DNA of 64,000 nucleotides from Vibrio sp. 10N.261.45.E2 (GCF_002875705.1 NZ_MCZZ01000111.1:239835-303834), one strand, 5' to 3'. Positions 44,235-54,509 are shown, counted from the first letter of the stretch. Notes: generated from the sequence alone by a model not told the origin. A program made the numbers and translations.

Positions 44235-44268
44235 AAAGCCGCTTACTGAAAAGTAAGCGGCTTTTTTA
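44235..44268 (+). terminator. Terminator of thiI
   Basis: AAAGCCGCTTACT pairs perfectly over 13 bp with AGTAAGCGGCTTT around a 4-base loop, followed by T. The next 300 bases (44269-44571) are AT-rich, and I see no gene or clear site in them. Confidence 0.95.
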
Positions 44269-44571
44269 TTTTCTATTTTTAATGGTTTACAGTAGTCAGA
44301 CAGAGGCGTGCATTCGAGCGTACTATCTTTATATTCAACTTGGATGTTGTGATTTATAGAAATAGTTGTCTTTAAAGAGACTTATAATTGACCGAAGAAG
44401 TGTGAGTATCTTGAAGTATTCTGTTACTTTTTAGTGCAACTCAATGGTGCTATTTGTATGTGTTCAGTTGATTATTTGAGTGGGTGTCTGATTCTGTGAT
44501 TAGCGATGAAAAATAATAAAGATTAATTAGCACAGCTATTGATAAACTTGTTGTTACATTTCTTTGGGCAT

Positions 44572-44819
44572 AAAAAAACACCGCCCATAAGGCGGTGTAA
44601 ACAAATTTGACAGACAGGTCAAAATAAATACAGGAAGTACATGCCTCGTTTCAGTATAAACTGCAACAAAACATTTGGTAGAACTCTACCCAACTCGAAA
44701 AGAACGAGTTTGCAAACACAACATCGCAGGAGCTAAACCAATTGATTCTAGAGAGAATCAAGCCGTTCAGGCTAGCTGCTGCGGGATGAAATATAGAATT
44801 TCTCTGGCCGCTAGGCAAT
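44572..44819 (-). ncRNA. gcvB: GcvB small regulatory RNA
   Basis: On the minus strand the 3' part has ACTTCCTGTATTTATTTTG and CCTGTCTGTC, then a CACCGCC...GGCGGTG terminator with seven T, closely matching E. coli GcvB. The central GU-rich seed region contains GATGTTGTGTTTGCAAAC, corresponding to the R1 region that pairs with mRNAs of amino acid transporters. It is divergent from gcvA, as in enterobacteria. The predicted length is about 248 bases (E. coli about 205). The 5' end is inferred from the -10 element at 44826-44831. Confidence 0.9.
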
Positions 44820-44825
44820 GGACAA

Positions 44826-44831
44826 ATTATA
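44826..44831 (-). promoter_or_regulatory. -10 element of gcvB
   Basis: TATAAT on the minus strand, about 7 bases before the inferred 5' end of GcvB. It lies 44 bases upstream of the gcvA start, so GcvA can act on both promoters from this small gap. Confidence 0.65.
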
Positions 44832-44874
44832 ATGTTTCAGATAAAAAAAACTAATGCTTATTTAGAGAGTAACT

Positions 44875-45783
44875 ATGTCTCGTCGATTACCCCCATTAAA
44901 CTCGTTAAGAGTGTTTGAAGCTGCTGCTCGACACTTGAGTTTTACGCGTGCCGCAGAAGAGTTGTTTGTTACTCAAGCTGCGGTCAGTCATCAGATTAAA
45001 GCGCTTGAAGAGTTCTTATCTTTGAAGCTGTTTCGCCGAAGAAACCGCTCTTTGTTGCTGACTGAAGAAGGTCAAAGCTACTTCTTAGACATCAAAGATA
45101 TTTTCACATCATTGGCAGAAGCGACGGATAAAGTGCTTGAGCGAAGTGAAAAGGGCGCATTGACCATCAGCTTACCGCCGAGCTTTGCTATTCAATGGTT
45201 GGTACCAAGGCTTGCTGACTTTAATCAGCAAGAACCTGATATTGATGTAAGGATCAAAGCGGTAGATATGGATGAAGGTTCGCTGACCGATGATGTCGAC
45301 GTGGCTATTTACTATGGTCGAGGTAATTGGTCAGGGCTTAGAGCAGATAAGCTTTATCAAGAATACTTGATCCCTCTGTGCTCACCTTCCGTGCTGTTGG
45401 GCGCTAAGCCATTAGAATCTCTCAGCGATTTGGCATGCCATACTCTATTGCATGATACCTCTCGAAAGGATTGGAAACAGTTCGCTAAACAAAATGGTAT
45501 CGATGGGGTTAATGTTAATCACGGTCCTATCTTTAGTCACTCAACTATGGTGTTGCAGGCGGCCGCTCACGGGCAGGGTATTGCTCTGGGTAACAACGTG
45601 TTGGCACAACCTGAAATCGAAGCGGGTCGTTTGATAGCACCTTTTGATGAAGTGTTGGTGAGTAAGAACGCCTTCTATGTGGTTTGTCATGAGAAACAAG
45701 CCGACATGGGCCGTATCGCGACCTTCCGTGATTGGATGCTAGCAAAAGCGCAAAGTGAACAAGAGGATTTGCTGGATGAATAA
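44875..45783 (+). CDS. gcvA: LysR-type regulator GcvA
   Basis: A 302-residue LysR-family regulator (E. coli GcvA 305). The N-terminal winged helix-turn-helix starts LPPLNSLRVFEAAARHLSFT and includes AAVSHQIKALEEFLSLKLF (about 33-51). The effector-binding domain follows (about 90-295). GcvA controls the glycine cleavage operon and activates gcvB. The divergent gcvB gene and the downstream DUF423 and rlmM genes reproduce the E. coli neighbourhood. The stop overlaps the next start by 8 bases. Confidence 0.93.
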   Translation: MSRRLPPLNSLRVFEAAARHLSFTRAAEELFVTQAAVSHQIKALEEFLSLKLFRRRNRSLLLTEEGQSYFLDIKDIFTSLAEATDKVLERSEKGALTISLPPSFAIQWLVPRLADFNQQEPDIDVRIKAVDMDEGSLTDDVDVAIYYGRGNWSGLRADKLYQEYLIPLCSPSVLLGAKPLESLSDLACHTLLHDTSRKDWKQFAKQNGIDGVNVNHGPIFSHSTMVLQAAAHGQGIALGNNVLAQPEIEAGRLIAPFDEVLVSKNAFYVVCHEKQADMGRIATFRDWMLAKAQSEQEDLLDE

Positions 45784-46399
45784 CATCATCATTGATGGAG
45801 AAGACAATCCCATCACCTTTATCTTCGCTCACGGCGCGGGTGCAGGCATGGATCATGAATTCATGCAGTCGGTAGCAAAAGGATTGGCCTTTAAAGGGAT
45901 ACGAGTGATTCGTTTTAATTTCCCTTACATGGTCAAGCGTGCTGAAGATGGGAAGCGTCGTCCACCTGACAGAGCCCCTAAGCTACTTGAAGCCTACCAA
46001 GAGGTTATTGAGCAAGTTGATGCCGATAAGCTTGTGATTGGTGGTAAGTCGATGGGAGGGCGCATGGCGAGCCATTTGTCTGAAGTTGATAAAGTGGCAG
46101 CAATGGCGTGTTTAGGTTTTCCGTTCCATCCACCAGGTAAACCAGAGAAGTACAAAGGTGAGCATCTGGCTGAGCTAGCAAAGCCGTGCCTCATTTTACA
46201 AGGTGAGCGTGATACCTTTGGTAAGCGTGAAGAGTTTGCCGACTTCGACTTATCTGATTCTATTCGAGTCGAGTTTATTCCCGATGGAGACCATAGCTTC
46301 AAGCCTCGTAAGAGTTCTGGTCACACAGAGCAGCAGAATATTACCGTAACCGTTGAGAAGTTGTCAGCGTTTATCAAAGAGGTGCTCAATGAAAAGTAA
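45776..46399 (+). CDS. Alpha/beta hydrolase family protein (COG3571-like)
   Basis: A 207-residue soluble hydrolase. FIFAHGAGAGMDHEFM near residue 15 gives the oxyanion region, GGKSMGGRMAS (about residue 94) is the nucleophile elbow with its serine, and a C-terminal GDHSF carries the likely catalytic histidine (about 180). The substrate is unknown. The ATG at 45776 overlaps the gcvA stop, and the gene overlaps the DUF423 gene by 11 bases, so all are translationally coupled. Confidence 0.87.
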   Translation: MNNIIIDGEDNPITFIFAHGAGAGMDHEFMQSVAKGLAFKGIRVIRFNFPYMVKRAEDGKRRPPDRAPKLLEAYQEVIEQVDADKLVIGGKSMGGRMASHLSEVDKVAAMACLGFPFHPPGKPEKYKGEHLAELAKPCLILQGERDTFGKREEFADFDLSDSIRVEFIPDGDHSFKPRKSSGHTEQQNITVTVEKLSAFIKEVLNEK

Positions 46400-46787
46400 G
46401 TACCTACTTACCTTTGCCGGCATCTCTGGCGCGATTGCTGTAATGCTTGGCGCCTTCGCCGCTCACGGTTTGAAAGCTATCTTGCCTGAATATCTACTAG
46501 GCGTGTTTGAAACAGGTGTTCAGTACCAGTTTATCCATACTCTGGCGATATTGGCGTGTGGCGCTCTGCTACAGATGAAACTTGGCGCTAAATCACAAAA
46601 ATATTTTTTCATTGCGGCAATTTGCTTTATCATCGGCATCCTTTGTTTTAGTGGCAGCCTGTATGCGCTGGCACTGACAGGAATAAAATGGTTTGGCCCT
46701 ATCACTCCGTTTGGTGGTCTACTATTTATCATTGGTTGGGGAGTCTTCTCCTTCGCTGCTTTGAATATAAAAGAGGTAACTCAGTGA
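46389..46787 (+). CDS. DUF423 membrane protein (YgdD-like)
   Basis: A 132-residue inner-membrane protein with four hydrophobic segments. The family signature is [16 protein letters not shown] near residue 12, [16 protein letters not shown] near 40 and a C-terminal [15 protein letters not shown]. The function is unknown. Its place between gcvA and rlmM is conserved with E. coli ygdD. The stop overlaps the rlmM GTG (GTGA). Confidence 0.92.
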   Translation: MKSKYLLTFAGISGAIAVMLGAFAAHGLKAILPEYLLGVFETGVQYQFIHTLAILACGALLQMKLGAKSQKYFFIAAICFIIGILCFSGSLYALALTGIKWFGPITPFGGLLFIIGWGVFSFAALNIKEVTQ

Positions 46788-47875
46788 AACACGTACTACT
46801 TTATTGTCGCTCTGGTTTTGAAAAAGAATGTGCTGGCGAAATTCAAGACAAGGCAACACAACTGGAAGTGTTTGGTTTTCCTCGCTTAAAGAACAATACA
46901 GGCTTTGTATTGTTTGAATGTTACCAAGCAGGTGAAGCGGACAAGTTGATCAAAGAGATCGATTTCCAATCACTGATCTTTGCTCGTCAAATGCTAGCAG
47001 TGGCTGTTGAAATCAAAGACCTGCCAACCGATGACCGTATCTCGCCAATTCTTGAGGCGCTTTCTGAGAAAGAAGGCTTCCCTCGTTGTGGTGATATCCG
47101 TATTGAAACGCCAGACACCAACGAAGCAAAAGAGCTTTTGAAGTTCTGCCGTAAGTTTACTGTGCCGATGCGTCAAGCTATGCGTGGTAAAGGCTTGATG
47201 ACCGCGAAAGATAACACTAAGAAGCCTGTGCTTCATTTATGTTTCATCGCACCAGGTCACTGTTTTGTTGGTTACTCTTACCCAACCAATAACTCACAGT
47301 TCTTTATGGGTATCCCTCGTCTGAAATTCCCATCAGATGCACCAAGCCGCTCTACATTGAAACTAGAGGAAGCGTTCCACGTATTCATCCCTCGTGATGA
47401 GTGGGACGAGCGTCTGGCTCCAGGTATGTGGGGTGTTGATTTAGGTGCATGTCCAGGTGGCTGGACTTACCAATTGGTTAAGCGCTCGATGTTCGTTCAC
47501 TGTGTTGATAACGGCATGATGGCAGACAGCCTAATGGAAACGGGTCAAATTAAGCACCACATGGTGGATGGCTTTAAGTTCGAACCAGACCGTAAGAACG
47601 TCACTTGGATTATTTGTGACATGGTTGAGAAACCAGCTCGCGTTGCACACCTTATGGGTGAGTGGATCATCAAAGGCTGGGCGAAAGAAGCGTTGTTCAA
47701 CCTTAAACTGCCAATGAAAGGCCGTTACGATGAAGTACTGCAAGATATCGAGAACCTAAAAGTGTTCCTTATTGAGAATAAAGTGAAGTTCAAGATGCAG
47801 GCTAAGCACCTTTACCACGATCGCGAAGAGATCACGGTTCACATTCAGGCACTCTCAAACATCTCACCGCACTAA
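46784..47875 (+). CDS. rlmM: 23S rRNA 2'-O-ribose methyltransferase RlmM
   Basis: A 363-residue methyltransferase (E. coli 366) that methylates C2498 of 23S rRNA. An N-terminal THUMP-like domain (about 1-150) is followed by a Rossmann-like SAM domain with [16 protein letters not shown] (about 218-233) and the K-D-K-E catalytic set (visible: [19 protein letters not shown]). The GTG start at 46784 has AGAGG upstream and overlaps the DUF423 stop codon. Confidence 0.95.
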   Translation: MKHVLLYCRSGFEKECAGEIQDKATQLEVFGFPRLKNNTGFVLFECYQAGEADKLIKEIDFQSLIFARQMLAVAVEIKDLPTDDRISPILEALSEKEGFPRCGDIRIETPDTNEAKELLKFCRKFTVPMRQAMRGKGLMTAKDNTKKPVLHLCFIAPGHCFVGYSYPTNNSQFFMGIPRLKFPSDAPSRSTLKLEEAFHVFIPRDEWDERLAPGMWGVDLGACPGGWTYQLVKRSMFVHCVDNGMMADSLMETGQIKHHMVDGFKFEPDRKNVTWIICDMVEKPARVAHLMGEWIIKGWAKEALFNLKLPMKGRYDEVLQDIENLKVFLIENKVKFKMQAKHLYHDREEITVHIQALSNISPH

Positions 47876-47900
47876 TATTAGCGTTGATGATTCAGTGATA

Positions 47901-47928
47901 AAAATGCTCCTTTAAGGAGCATTTTTTA
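47901..47928 (+). terminator. Terminator of rlmM
   Basis: AAAATGCTCCTT pairs with AAGGAGCATTTT, followed by T. Confidence 0.92.
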
Positions 47929-47953
47929 TATCAATACCGTCGACTCACAGGAC

Positions 47954-48727
47954 TTAAGCGTTCGCTTCGTAACGAATGTCTTGCAGATTGAATCCAAGGT
48001 CAATATCAGTTTTGAGAGCCGATACTTGCTTACACACACGAGCTGATTCGATGTGTTCGTCGAACTTCTTACGATACTTTTTCGGTAGATCTTCCGCTTG
48101 GTATGCTGCTTCAATATCTGGGTAAGTAGTTAATATCTCTTTGGCTGCTTTTGGCCCGACACCCGGAATTCCCGGTACTTGACTAGAGCTTACGCCTGTT
48201 AACCCCCAGTAATCGGCGAGTTGTTCAGGTTTAACGCCAAACTCAGCTTCGATAAAGGGTTTGTCTAACCAACGGTGCTGGAAGTAATCACGGATCTGCA
48301 GAGTGGGTGATAGCAGCTGGCAATACCCTTTGTCTGTCGAGATTATGGTGACGGTTTCTCCGTGGTCAGCCACTTTCTTTGCCAGTGTTGCGACTAGATC
48401 ATCGGCTTCATCGCCATCAGATAACAGTGAATCAATGCCTAACTCCCACCAAGCTTGTTGGATAGCATCAAGACCTTTCATTAATGGCTCTGGCATCGGC
48501 TTTCGGTTCTGCTTATAAGCGGGAAGTACTTTTGCGCGCCAACCGCGATCTTGTAAATGGTGATCAAATACCGCGATGATGTGGGTAGGTTTTGATTCCG
48601 TCAGAATCTTATTGAGAGTGCGAGTTGTCGTGGTGATGGTTCTTGCTATATCGGTTGGATCCGGCTGAACAGAGTGCACGCGTCGGATGAGGTTCAAGGC
48701 ATCGATAATAACAAGATGGATAGACAT
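47954..48727 (-). CDS. xni: Flap endonuclease Xni (exonuclease IX)
   Basis: A 257-residue 5'-nuclease-family protein (E. coli 251). Metal-site motifs: IIDALNLIRR at the N-terminus, GDEADDLVATLA (about 105-116) and STDKGYCQLL (about 132-141). The helix-hairpin-helix GIPGVGPKAAKEIL is near residue 187. It cleaves flap DNA; its physiological role is minor. The gene lies downstream of ppnN on the same strand, separated by a terminator. Confidence 0.93.
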   Translation of the reverse strand: MSIHLVIIDALNLIRRVHSVQPDPTDIARTITTTTRTLNKILTESKPTHIIAVFDHHLQDRGWRAKVLPAYKQNRKPMPEPLMKGLDAIQQAWWELGIDSLLSDGDEADDLVATLAKKVADHGETVTIISTDKGYCQLLSPTLQIRDYFQHRWLDKPFIEAEFGVKPEQLADYWGLTGVSSSQVPGIPGVGPKAAKEILTTYPDIEAAYQAEDLPKKYRKKFDEHIESARVCKQVSALKTDIDLGFNLQDIRYEANA

Positions 48728-48749
48728 AAGTTTCCACTAAATTGGCAAT

Positions 48750-48773
48750 AAAAAAGGGGCTGCTAGCCCCTTA
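48750..48773 (-). terminator. Terminator downstream of ppnN
   Basis: AAGGGGCT pairs with AGCCCCTT around a 3-base loop, with six T on the minus strand. It lies upstream of xni, so it ends the ppnN transcript. Confidence 0.85.
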
Positions 48774-48900
48774 TAGTAACGTATCAGTTGGTGAGTTGAA
48801 ACGTTGGTGATGTAAACGTCATAACCGGATTAACTTTTGTCTGCCAATTGGTTATCAGTTGTTAGTCATCACTTGTTTAGTTATCAATGAACGAGTGTGC

Positions 48901-50265
48901 CTAATCGTTCGGTGCTATTTTATAGCAAGGCACGTAGTCGGTACCGCCCGGTAGCTTCATTCTATGCTGTTCAACAAAGTCATTCAGCAGTTGGTCCATT
49001 TTGGTCATGAGCTCTTTGTCACCATCGATAATGAATGGGCCGTGCTTCTCTATCTCCAAAATCCCCTCAGCTTTGACGTTACCAGCCACAATGCCTGAGA
49101 ACGCTTTACGTAGATTCGCCGCAAGGCTCTCTGTTTTCTGATCCATATGAAGATCAAGCGCCGCCATAGACTCGTGTGTAGGGTCGAATGGCAGTTGGAA
49201 CTCTGGTTCAATATGCAGTGACCAGTTGTAGCTGTAGGCATCGCCGGTCTCTTTACGGTGGGAGCGCACATCTGGCATCGCCTGCTTCATGATTTTCGCA
49301 GCGCGTGCTGGGTCATCAATCACAATTTCATAATGCTTCTGTGCATCAGGCCCTAGAGTTTCACCGATGAACTTATCGATTGAGCGGAAGTAGGCTTCAC
49401 TCTCTTTCGAGCCGGTTAAGACAATCGGCATTGGTTGCTCGGCGTTGTTCGGGTGCATCATGATCCCTAAGATGTACAGCAACTCTTCGGCTGTGCCGGG
49501 GCCTCCTGGGAAAATAATGATGCCATGTGCCATACGAACAAACGCCTCAAGACGCTTCTCGATGTCTGGCATGATTACTAGCTCATTCACGATAGGGTTT
49601 GGTGGCTCTGCCGCAATGATTGAAGGTTCGGTCAGCCCCAGATAACGATGATCGGTGTAACGCTGCTTAGCGTGACCAATCGCAGCACCTTTCATTGGGC
49701 CTTCCATCGCACCCGGACCACAACCGGTACAGATGTTCAGTTCACGAAGGCCTAATTCATTCCCCACTTCACGAGTGTATTGGTATTCACTGGCATTGAT
49801 AGAGTGGCCACCCCAACATACGATGAGGTTAGGTTCGATACCCGGAGTCAGCGCACCTGCATTTCTCAAAATACCAAACACAAGGTTAGTAATGTGAGTG
49901 GCATTAGTTAAATTGAGCCTCTGGTTATCTGCGAGGTGCATGTTGACGTAAACAATGTCACGCAGCACTGAAAACAGGTGTTCTTGAATACCTTTGATGA
50001 TTTCACCATCGACAAAGGCATGCTCTGGTGGGTTACTCAGTTCGAGCTTGATACCACGTTCTCGTCGTACCACCTCAACATCAAATGATAGATATTTGTC
50101 GAGCAACTCTTTGGAGTTGTCGGTGTGGCTACCCGAGTTTAGTACCGCTAATGTACAGTTACGATACAGTTGGTACAGATCACTAGACGCGGTTTTCTTA
50201 AGACGCTCAACCTCAAGTTGAGAGAGTAAATCCATGCTACCGGCAGGGCTGATATGAGTGATCAT
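48901..50265 (-). CDS. ppnN: Pyrimidine/purine nucleotide 5'-monophosphate nucleosidase PpnN
   Basis: A 454-residue protein, identical in length to E. coli PpnN (YgdH). The central LOG-family Rossmann domain has [12 protein letters not shown] (about 205-216) and the [11 protein letters not shown] motif (about 275-285). It hydrolyses the glycosidic bond of nucleotides such as GMP, and the E. coli enzyme is controlled by (p)ppGpp. An upstream in-frame extension of 22 codons exists, but the ATG at 50265 with AAGGAGG just before it is clearly the start. Confidence 0.95.
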   Translation of the reverse strand: MITHISPAGSMDLLSQLEVERLKKTASSDLYQLYRNCTLAVLNSGSHTDNSKELLDKYLSFDVEVVRRERGIKLELSNPPEHAFVDGEIIKGIQEHLFSVLRDIVYVNMHLADNQRLNLTNATHITNLVFGILRNAGALTPGIEPNLIVCWGGHSINASEYQYTREVGNELGLRELNICTGCGPGAMEGPMKGAAIGHAKQRYTDHRYLGLTEPSIIAAEPPNPIVNELVIMPDIEKRLEAFVRMAHGIIIFPGGPGTAEELLYILGIMMHPNNAEQPMPIVLTGSKESEAYFRSIDKFIGETLGPDAQKHYEIVIDDPARAAKIMKQAMPDVRSHRKETGDAYSYNWSLHIEPEFQLPFDPTHESMAALDLHMDQKTESLAANLRKAFSGIVAGNVKAEGILEIEKHGPFIIDGDKELMTKMDQLLNDFVEQHRMKLPGGTDYVPCYKIAPND

Positions 50266-50508
50266 AGTGCCTCCTTTTTGAAAAGAGCAGGGGACGTTGA
50301 AGTGACCCTCTGGCTCGAGAGTGAGAAGCAAACGTTGAAAGTGTTTGGTTAAAGATAGGAGAGAGTTAACCAGACGAAACGGATACGACAGCGTTGCTTG
50401 CCAAGAATGCTTGTTAAGCGAATGTTAATCATTAGCTTAGCAAACATTTAGAGAAATGGTATGTGATAAGTATTTGAAAAAATGAAATAAATTAAATCTA
50501 CAGTTGGC

Positions 50509-52074
50509 TTAGTGCCAAACAAGCTGGTTGTTACCACGTTGTTTTGCTTTATTTAGCGTTGTATTGAGTCGCTCTAACACTTCTTCAGGTGTGTCTGACT
50601 CTTTAAACGAAGTACTTGCCGCGCATAAAGTAATCGTGATCTGTTGGTCGCGGAACTTAAAAGGTAAGCGGCTTACTTGAGTTTGAATATTCTGAATCAC
50701 CTGATGGCAGTATTCATCGGTTTGTTCTGGTAGCAATAACACAAACTCTTCACCTGAAAAACGAGCCACAGTATCCGTAGTGCCTGCTTCTTTGGTGATG
50801 GTTCTTGCGATGATCTTAAGTGCTTTGTCGCCCGCGGTATAACCAAAGCTATCGTTGATCGCTTTGAAGTTGTCGATGTCTAGCAGCACTACGCGCAGTG
50901 AGTGTTGCGCGCGGATCCAGCGGCGATACTCAAGCTCTAAGCGATCAGTAAAAGCAGTACGGTTGTAAACCTTAGTCAGAGGGTCAAGCAGCATGCGCTG
51001 AGCCTGATCTTCCAAACGCTTACGGTAATCTTGAGTGACCTCATAGAGTGAGTCTAACTGAGTCTTTCCATAACTCATTCTCTCTATAAGAGCTTGTTCT
51101 TTTTGCTCAGCGTGGTTCAGCCTTTCCGAAAGAGAGGCGATCTCACTAAGTAGTGGATTAATCGACAGCTTTAAACTATCAATATTCTTTGCTTTATCTA
51201 CCGAGCTTTGGCTTCTAGTGACAAGTTCGCTTAACTCAGAGTTAAGGCCTTGGCGGTGCTCAAAGTAGCTTTGACTTTGGTCGGCATTTTGATCTGCCGT
51301 TTTGATGCTGGACGCTAGAGAAGAATTAAGCTGATCGATGAATTGTTCAGATTTCTTACGTTCTAAGTTAGTGCCTTCAATAACCAGTTTGAGGATCTGA
51401 AGTGTCAGCTCAAGAAGGTTTTGTGTGGAAACACCAAGCAGTAGCTTCGCTCGAATATCGGTCAGCAGATCACCGGATTCACCCTCGAAGTCGAGTTCAG
51501 TGATCAGATGTTGTAATTCGTTTGATAGGTCGGAAAGGAGCTCTTGTTCCGGAGAGTATGCAGCGTCAGCAAAATGCGTGCGTGAGTTGTTCGCCATAAT
51601 CTTTATGGCACGCTCATAAATACCGAGAAGTTTCATGGCATGGTCAACTTTCTGACTGCCATTGCATTCGGAGAAGCTAAGTAAGTTTCGTAGGTCGCGT
51701 TTTAGCTGTGCTGGAAGGCCAGTTATGCGCTGTAGCGTTTCCCCACTGTGCTTAATGCTATCGTCCAGATACCCGTTCTGTTTATCCATAGCCAACGTTT
51801 TCTGCTTAAGCATCCTTTCTAATACTGCCAACTTTGGGATCATCGAGCTAATGTCTTTTTGCTTTTCTAGCTCTTCCCTAAGGGCAATGAGGTTTTCATC
51901 TAAATGGCTGTTACTGCCAACACATGCATCACTTAAAGATGTGACGATACGCTTTAGAACTTTTTGTTCTCTAATAAATTTGAACGAGGTGTCTCTTTGC
52001 GTCAAACGTACCTGCTCCAACTGAGATTTCAGCTGGTGGAGTTGCGCCTGAATGTCTTTTTCAAGAATGCCCAT
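50509..52074 (-). CDS. GGDEF-domain protein, probable diguanylate cyclase with SGEEF motif
   Basis: A 521-residue protein with no membrane helix. Residues 1-345 are mostly helical with coiled-coil stretches (1-55 and 230-350). The GGDEF domain spans about 350-521, with TKVYNRTAFTDRL and VVLLDIDNFKAINDSFGYTAGDKAL. The signature reads SGEEF (440-444) in place of GG(D/E)EF. The product-inhibition I-site arginine is absent (GTTD where RxxD is expected). Activity is plausible, since other variants are active, but unproven. It lies between ppnN and the TPR protein gene, all on the minus strand. Confidence 0.88.
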   Translation of the reverse strand: MGILEKDIQAQLHQLKSQLEQVRLTQRDTSFKFIREQKVLKRIVTSLSDACVGSNSHLDENLIALREELEKQKDISSMIPKLAVLERMLKQKTLAMDKQNGYLDDSIKHSGETLQRITGLPAQLKRDLRNLLSFSECNGSQKVDHAMKLLGIYERAIKIMANNSRTHFADAAYSPEQELLSDLSNELQHLITELDFEGESGDLLTDIRAKLLLGVSTQNLLELTLQILKLVIEGTNLERKKSEQFIDQLNSSLASSIKTADQNADQSQSYFEHRQGLNSELSELVTRSQSSVDKAKNIDSLKLSINPLLSEIASLSERLNHAEQKEQALIERMSYGKTQLDSLYEVTQDYRKRLEDQAQRMLLDPLTKVYNRTAFTDRLELEYRRWIRAQHSLRVVLLDIDNFKAINDSFGYTAGDKALKIIARTITKEAGTTDTVARFSGEEFVLLLPEQTDEYCHQVIQNIQTQVSRLPFKFRDQQITITLCAASTSFKESDTPEEVLERLNTTLNKAKQRGNNQLVWH

Positions 52075-52192
52075 AGATGTATAAATTAGCGCCGCGTAGA
52101 TCGATCTCGATCATTTTGATGAAATTCCGTTACATCGATAATAACAAAACTAAAAATAAGGTCACGACTTGCCGCTCTTAACCGCTCGCAAA

Positions 52193-54451
52193 TCAGTCAT
52201 CTTTTAGCATTTTTTTGATGTTGTCCTCATTCTGGTACGACGATTGTATTTTTATTAACCCTTGATTAATCGCATGTTTACACGCTTCTCTTATGTTACC
52301 AGTTGCAAGGCTTGCTGCTGGCGCATTATCGATAGCTTTTAGATAGACCCATTGGCTACTGCGCTCTTTGAGACTGATCTCACGAGCTAGATTGGTCGAC
52401 ATTAATAATACGTCGAGCAGCTCTTGATCGTTAATGGCGGTGTAAGCACGTGGTAAAAACGGATAGTCAGCGATACCCATACGGATCGTTCGGTTGATAT
52501 TGCGTTCGGTTTCGAAGTCATTCACCCAAGATTGAATCTTTCTAAACATGGCCTCAGGCGATGAATCACGGTCCGCGTTTGGCTCGATATAAAGAAGGTT
52601 CGCATCCGAGAAGTGATAGACACGAGCTGGACCTTCAAGCTTAGATTTTAGGAACTCACCGAACGCATCTTCGAGCTCTAGACCGGCTTTGTAACCGTTC
52701 TGCGTGTACATATTGCGTAGGAACGGCAAGTCGATCATCACGAAGCGCAAACGGTCGTTCAGTGGTTCATGAATCAATTCGCCAAGCTGCCATTGTTCAA
52801 AGGTTTGGCTGGTTTGTTCCAGTGAATTTGAGAGCTTGGCATTGAGCATTCTAAGGTTTGGAAGTTTTGAACGTGAGTGCGTAAAGAGATCGGTGCGCAG
52901 CGAGTCCACTTCTTTGGCCAAGGTTTGAATTATGTAGCCTCTGCGCAGCACAAAGAAGAACAAGACAATGCTGAACAGGAATAGGGCGAACGATATCTTT
53001 TGGAACTTACGATGTTCCAGTTTGTATTTCTCTAACTCTTGCGCTTGGCCTGCGTAGTGCAGGGTTTGTTCTGCAAACTCTTTCTGTTGGCGGAACGCAT
53101 CTTCGCCAACACGGTTAAGTTTTTGCTGCTCTAAAGAGACAAGACTGTTGTACTGTTTAAGATTTGCCAACGCTTGTTGTGGGCGACCTGCTTGTTCATA
53201 ACCCAAAGAGAGTAAGTGGTATGAGCGTTGTGAAAGGCGCATATTCTCTACCTGGCGTGAGATCTCAAGTGCACGTGTTGCATGCTTGATCACGTCTTCG
53301 CTCTCTTGCAGGTGATAAGCCAACCCTGCCGATAATAGTGCAGCACGACCTTCCAACTTTGGAATGTCGGTATATTCCAGTAGCTCGAGAGCACGGGTTA
53401 GATACTGCTCTGCTAGAGGGTAGTTATAAAGGCGCAAGTAAGTTGCCGATAGGCTTAGGCGTATATCGATGACTTGGTGGATATCTCGGTCTGTACTTTC
53501 GTGATCAAGAACGTTGAAGAAATGCACCAAGGCAAGGTTATATTTTCCTTGATAGAAGTACACATCCCCCATCTTCTTAAGTACTTGGGCCAAGACTGGC
53601 GAATTTTCAAAGTTGTCATAAAAATCGGCAGCCTGAGAAAGGTGTTCTAGTGCTTTATCTAACACTTGGCGCTCAAAGAAAAGCTGCGCAAGTAGACGGT
53701 TTACCTTAGCCAAGCGTGCGCTCAGGTTGCCTTCTACTGATTTCCAGTAGCCATACAACAGCTCAGATAGCGCGTGATTGTACTCTTTATGGTTTAGATA
53801 AAACTCACCGACCGCGATGTGGTAGTCGATGGTAACTTTTTCAGAGTAACGTTGATCGAGATAGGTTTTCGCCTCTTGGTAAAACTTTTCTGCTTCGTCG
53901 ACTTTGTTGTCGTAAGAGGCAATATCAGCTTTCAACATGATCAAGCGATAGCTGATGCCTTCCGTTAAGCGTAAGGTTTTATTCACCGACTCTAGGTTTG
54001 CTTCAATGCTCGCGAGCTCCGCTTTTGCTTTGGCTGACTTTTTATCACTAAGCCAAAGTAGGCGAACTTTTAAGATCTCAAGATCCAGTTTTAGGTAATC
54101 AAGGTTATATGTTTTCGCTAGCTCAGAGGCTTTGTCGATGTGCTGAATCGCAATGCGAATATTGCCTAGGTTGTACTCTGCTTTGGCTAAAATTTTATAC
54201 GCATCGATACTGCTGTTTGGTGTTCGAATCGAAGAGTCGGTCTCTTCGCGAGAAATAGCAGAAGGGCTTTTCTCGCGTTGGTCTGAAAGGATACGAAGCG
54301 TTAGGTAGCTGTTGGCCATTTGTTTTGCTTGGCTCGGCTCGATCTCAACCAAATTATTGGCTTCATTGAGGAGCGCCGACGAGTAGACCGACGCATTGAC
54401 CGATGTACTGAAGCTTAAAATAAATAGACTAACAACGTATAACCAACGCAT
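52193..54451 (-). CDS. TPR membrane protein with degenerate GGDEF-like C-terminal domain
   Basis: A 752-residue protein. It has a signal peptide (about 1-20), then a long periplasmic helical part (about 25-455) of tetratricopeptide repeats such as AKAEYNLGNIRIAIQHIDKA and KMGDVYFYQGKYNLALVHFF. A single membrane helix (about 482-500, ISFALFLFSIVLFFFVL) follows, then a cytoplasmic part shaped like GGDEF (about 520-700) in which the signature is lost (FSDANLLYIEP). It resembles sensor proteins with TPR input and a dead GGDEF output. The neighbouring SGEEF gene may be a partner; that is inference. Confidence 0.82.
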   Translation of the reverse strand: MRWLYVVSLFILSFSTSVNASVYSSALLNEANNLVEIEPSQAKQMANSYLTLRILSDQREKSPSAISREETDSSIRTPNSSIDAYKILAKAEYNLGNIRIAIQHIDKASELAKTYNLDYLKLDLEILKVRLLWLSDKKSAKAKAELASIEANLESVNKTLRLTEGISYRLIMLKADIASYDNKVDEAEKFYQEAKTYLDQRYSEKVTIDYHIAVGEFYLNHKEYNHALSELLYGYWKSVEGNLSARLAKVNRLLAQLFFERQVLDKALEHLSQAADFYDNFENSPVLAQVLKKMGDVYFYQGKYNLALVHFFNVLDHESTDRDIHQVIDIRLSLSATYLRLYNYPLAEQYLTRALELLEYTDIPKLEGRAALLSAGLAYHLQESEDVIKHATRALEISRQVENMRLSQRSYHLLSLGYEQAGRPQQALANLKQYNSLVSLEQQKLNRVGEDAFRQQKEFAEQTLHYAGQAQELEKYKLEHRKFQKISFALFLFSIVLFFFVLRRGYIIQTLAKEVDSLRTDLFTHSRSKLPNLRMLNAKLSNSLEQTSQTFEQWQLGELIHEPLNDRLRFVMIDLPFLRNMYTQNGYKAGLELEDAFGEFLKSKLEGPARVYHFSDANLLYIEPNADRDSSPEAMFRKIQSWVNDFETERNINRTIRMGIADYPFLPRAYTAINDQELLDVLLMSTNLAREISLKERSSQWVYLKAIDNAPAASLATGNIREACKHAINQGLIKIQSSYQNEDNIKKMLKDD

Positions 54452-54509
54452 TTCAATATCCCTTTAAAGGTTTGGTAGGCTCAAATAAGTGTGGGTGCTT
54501 CTCGCCTGA

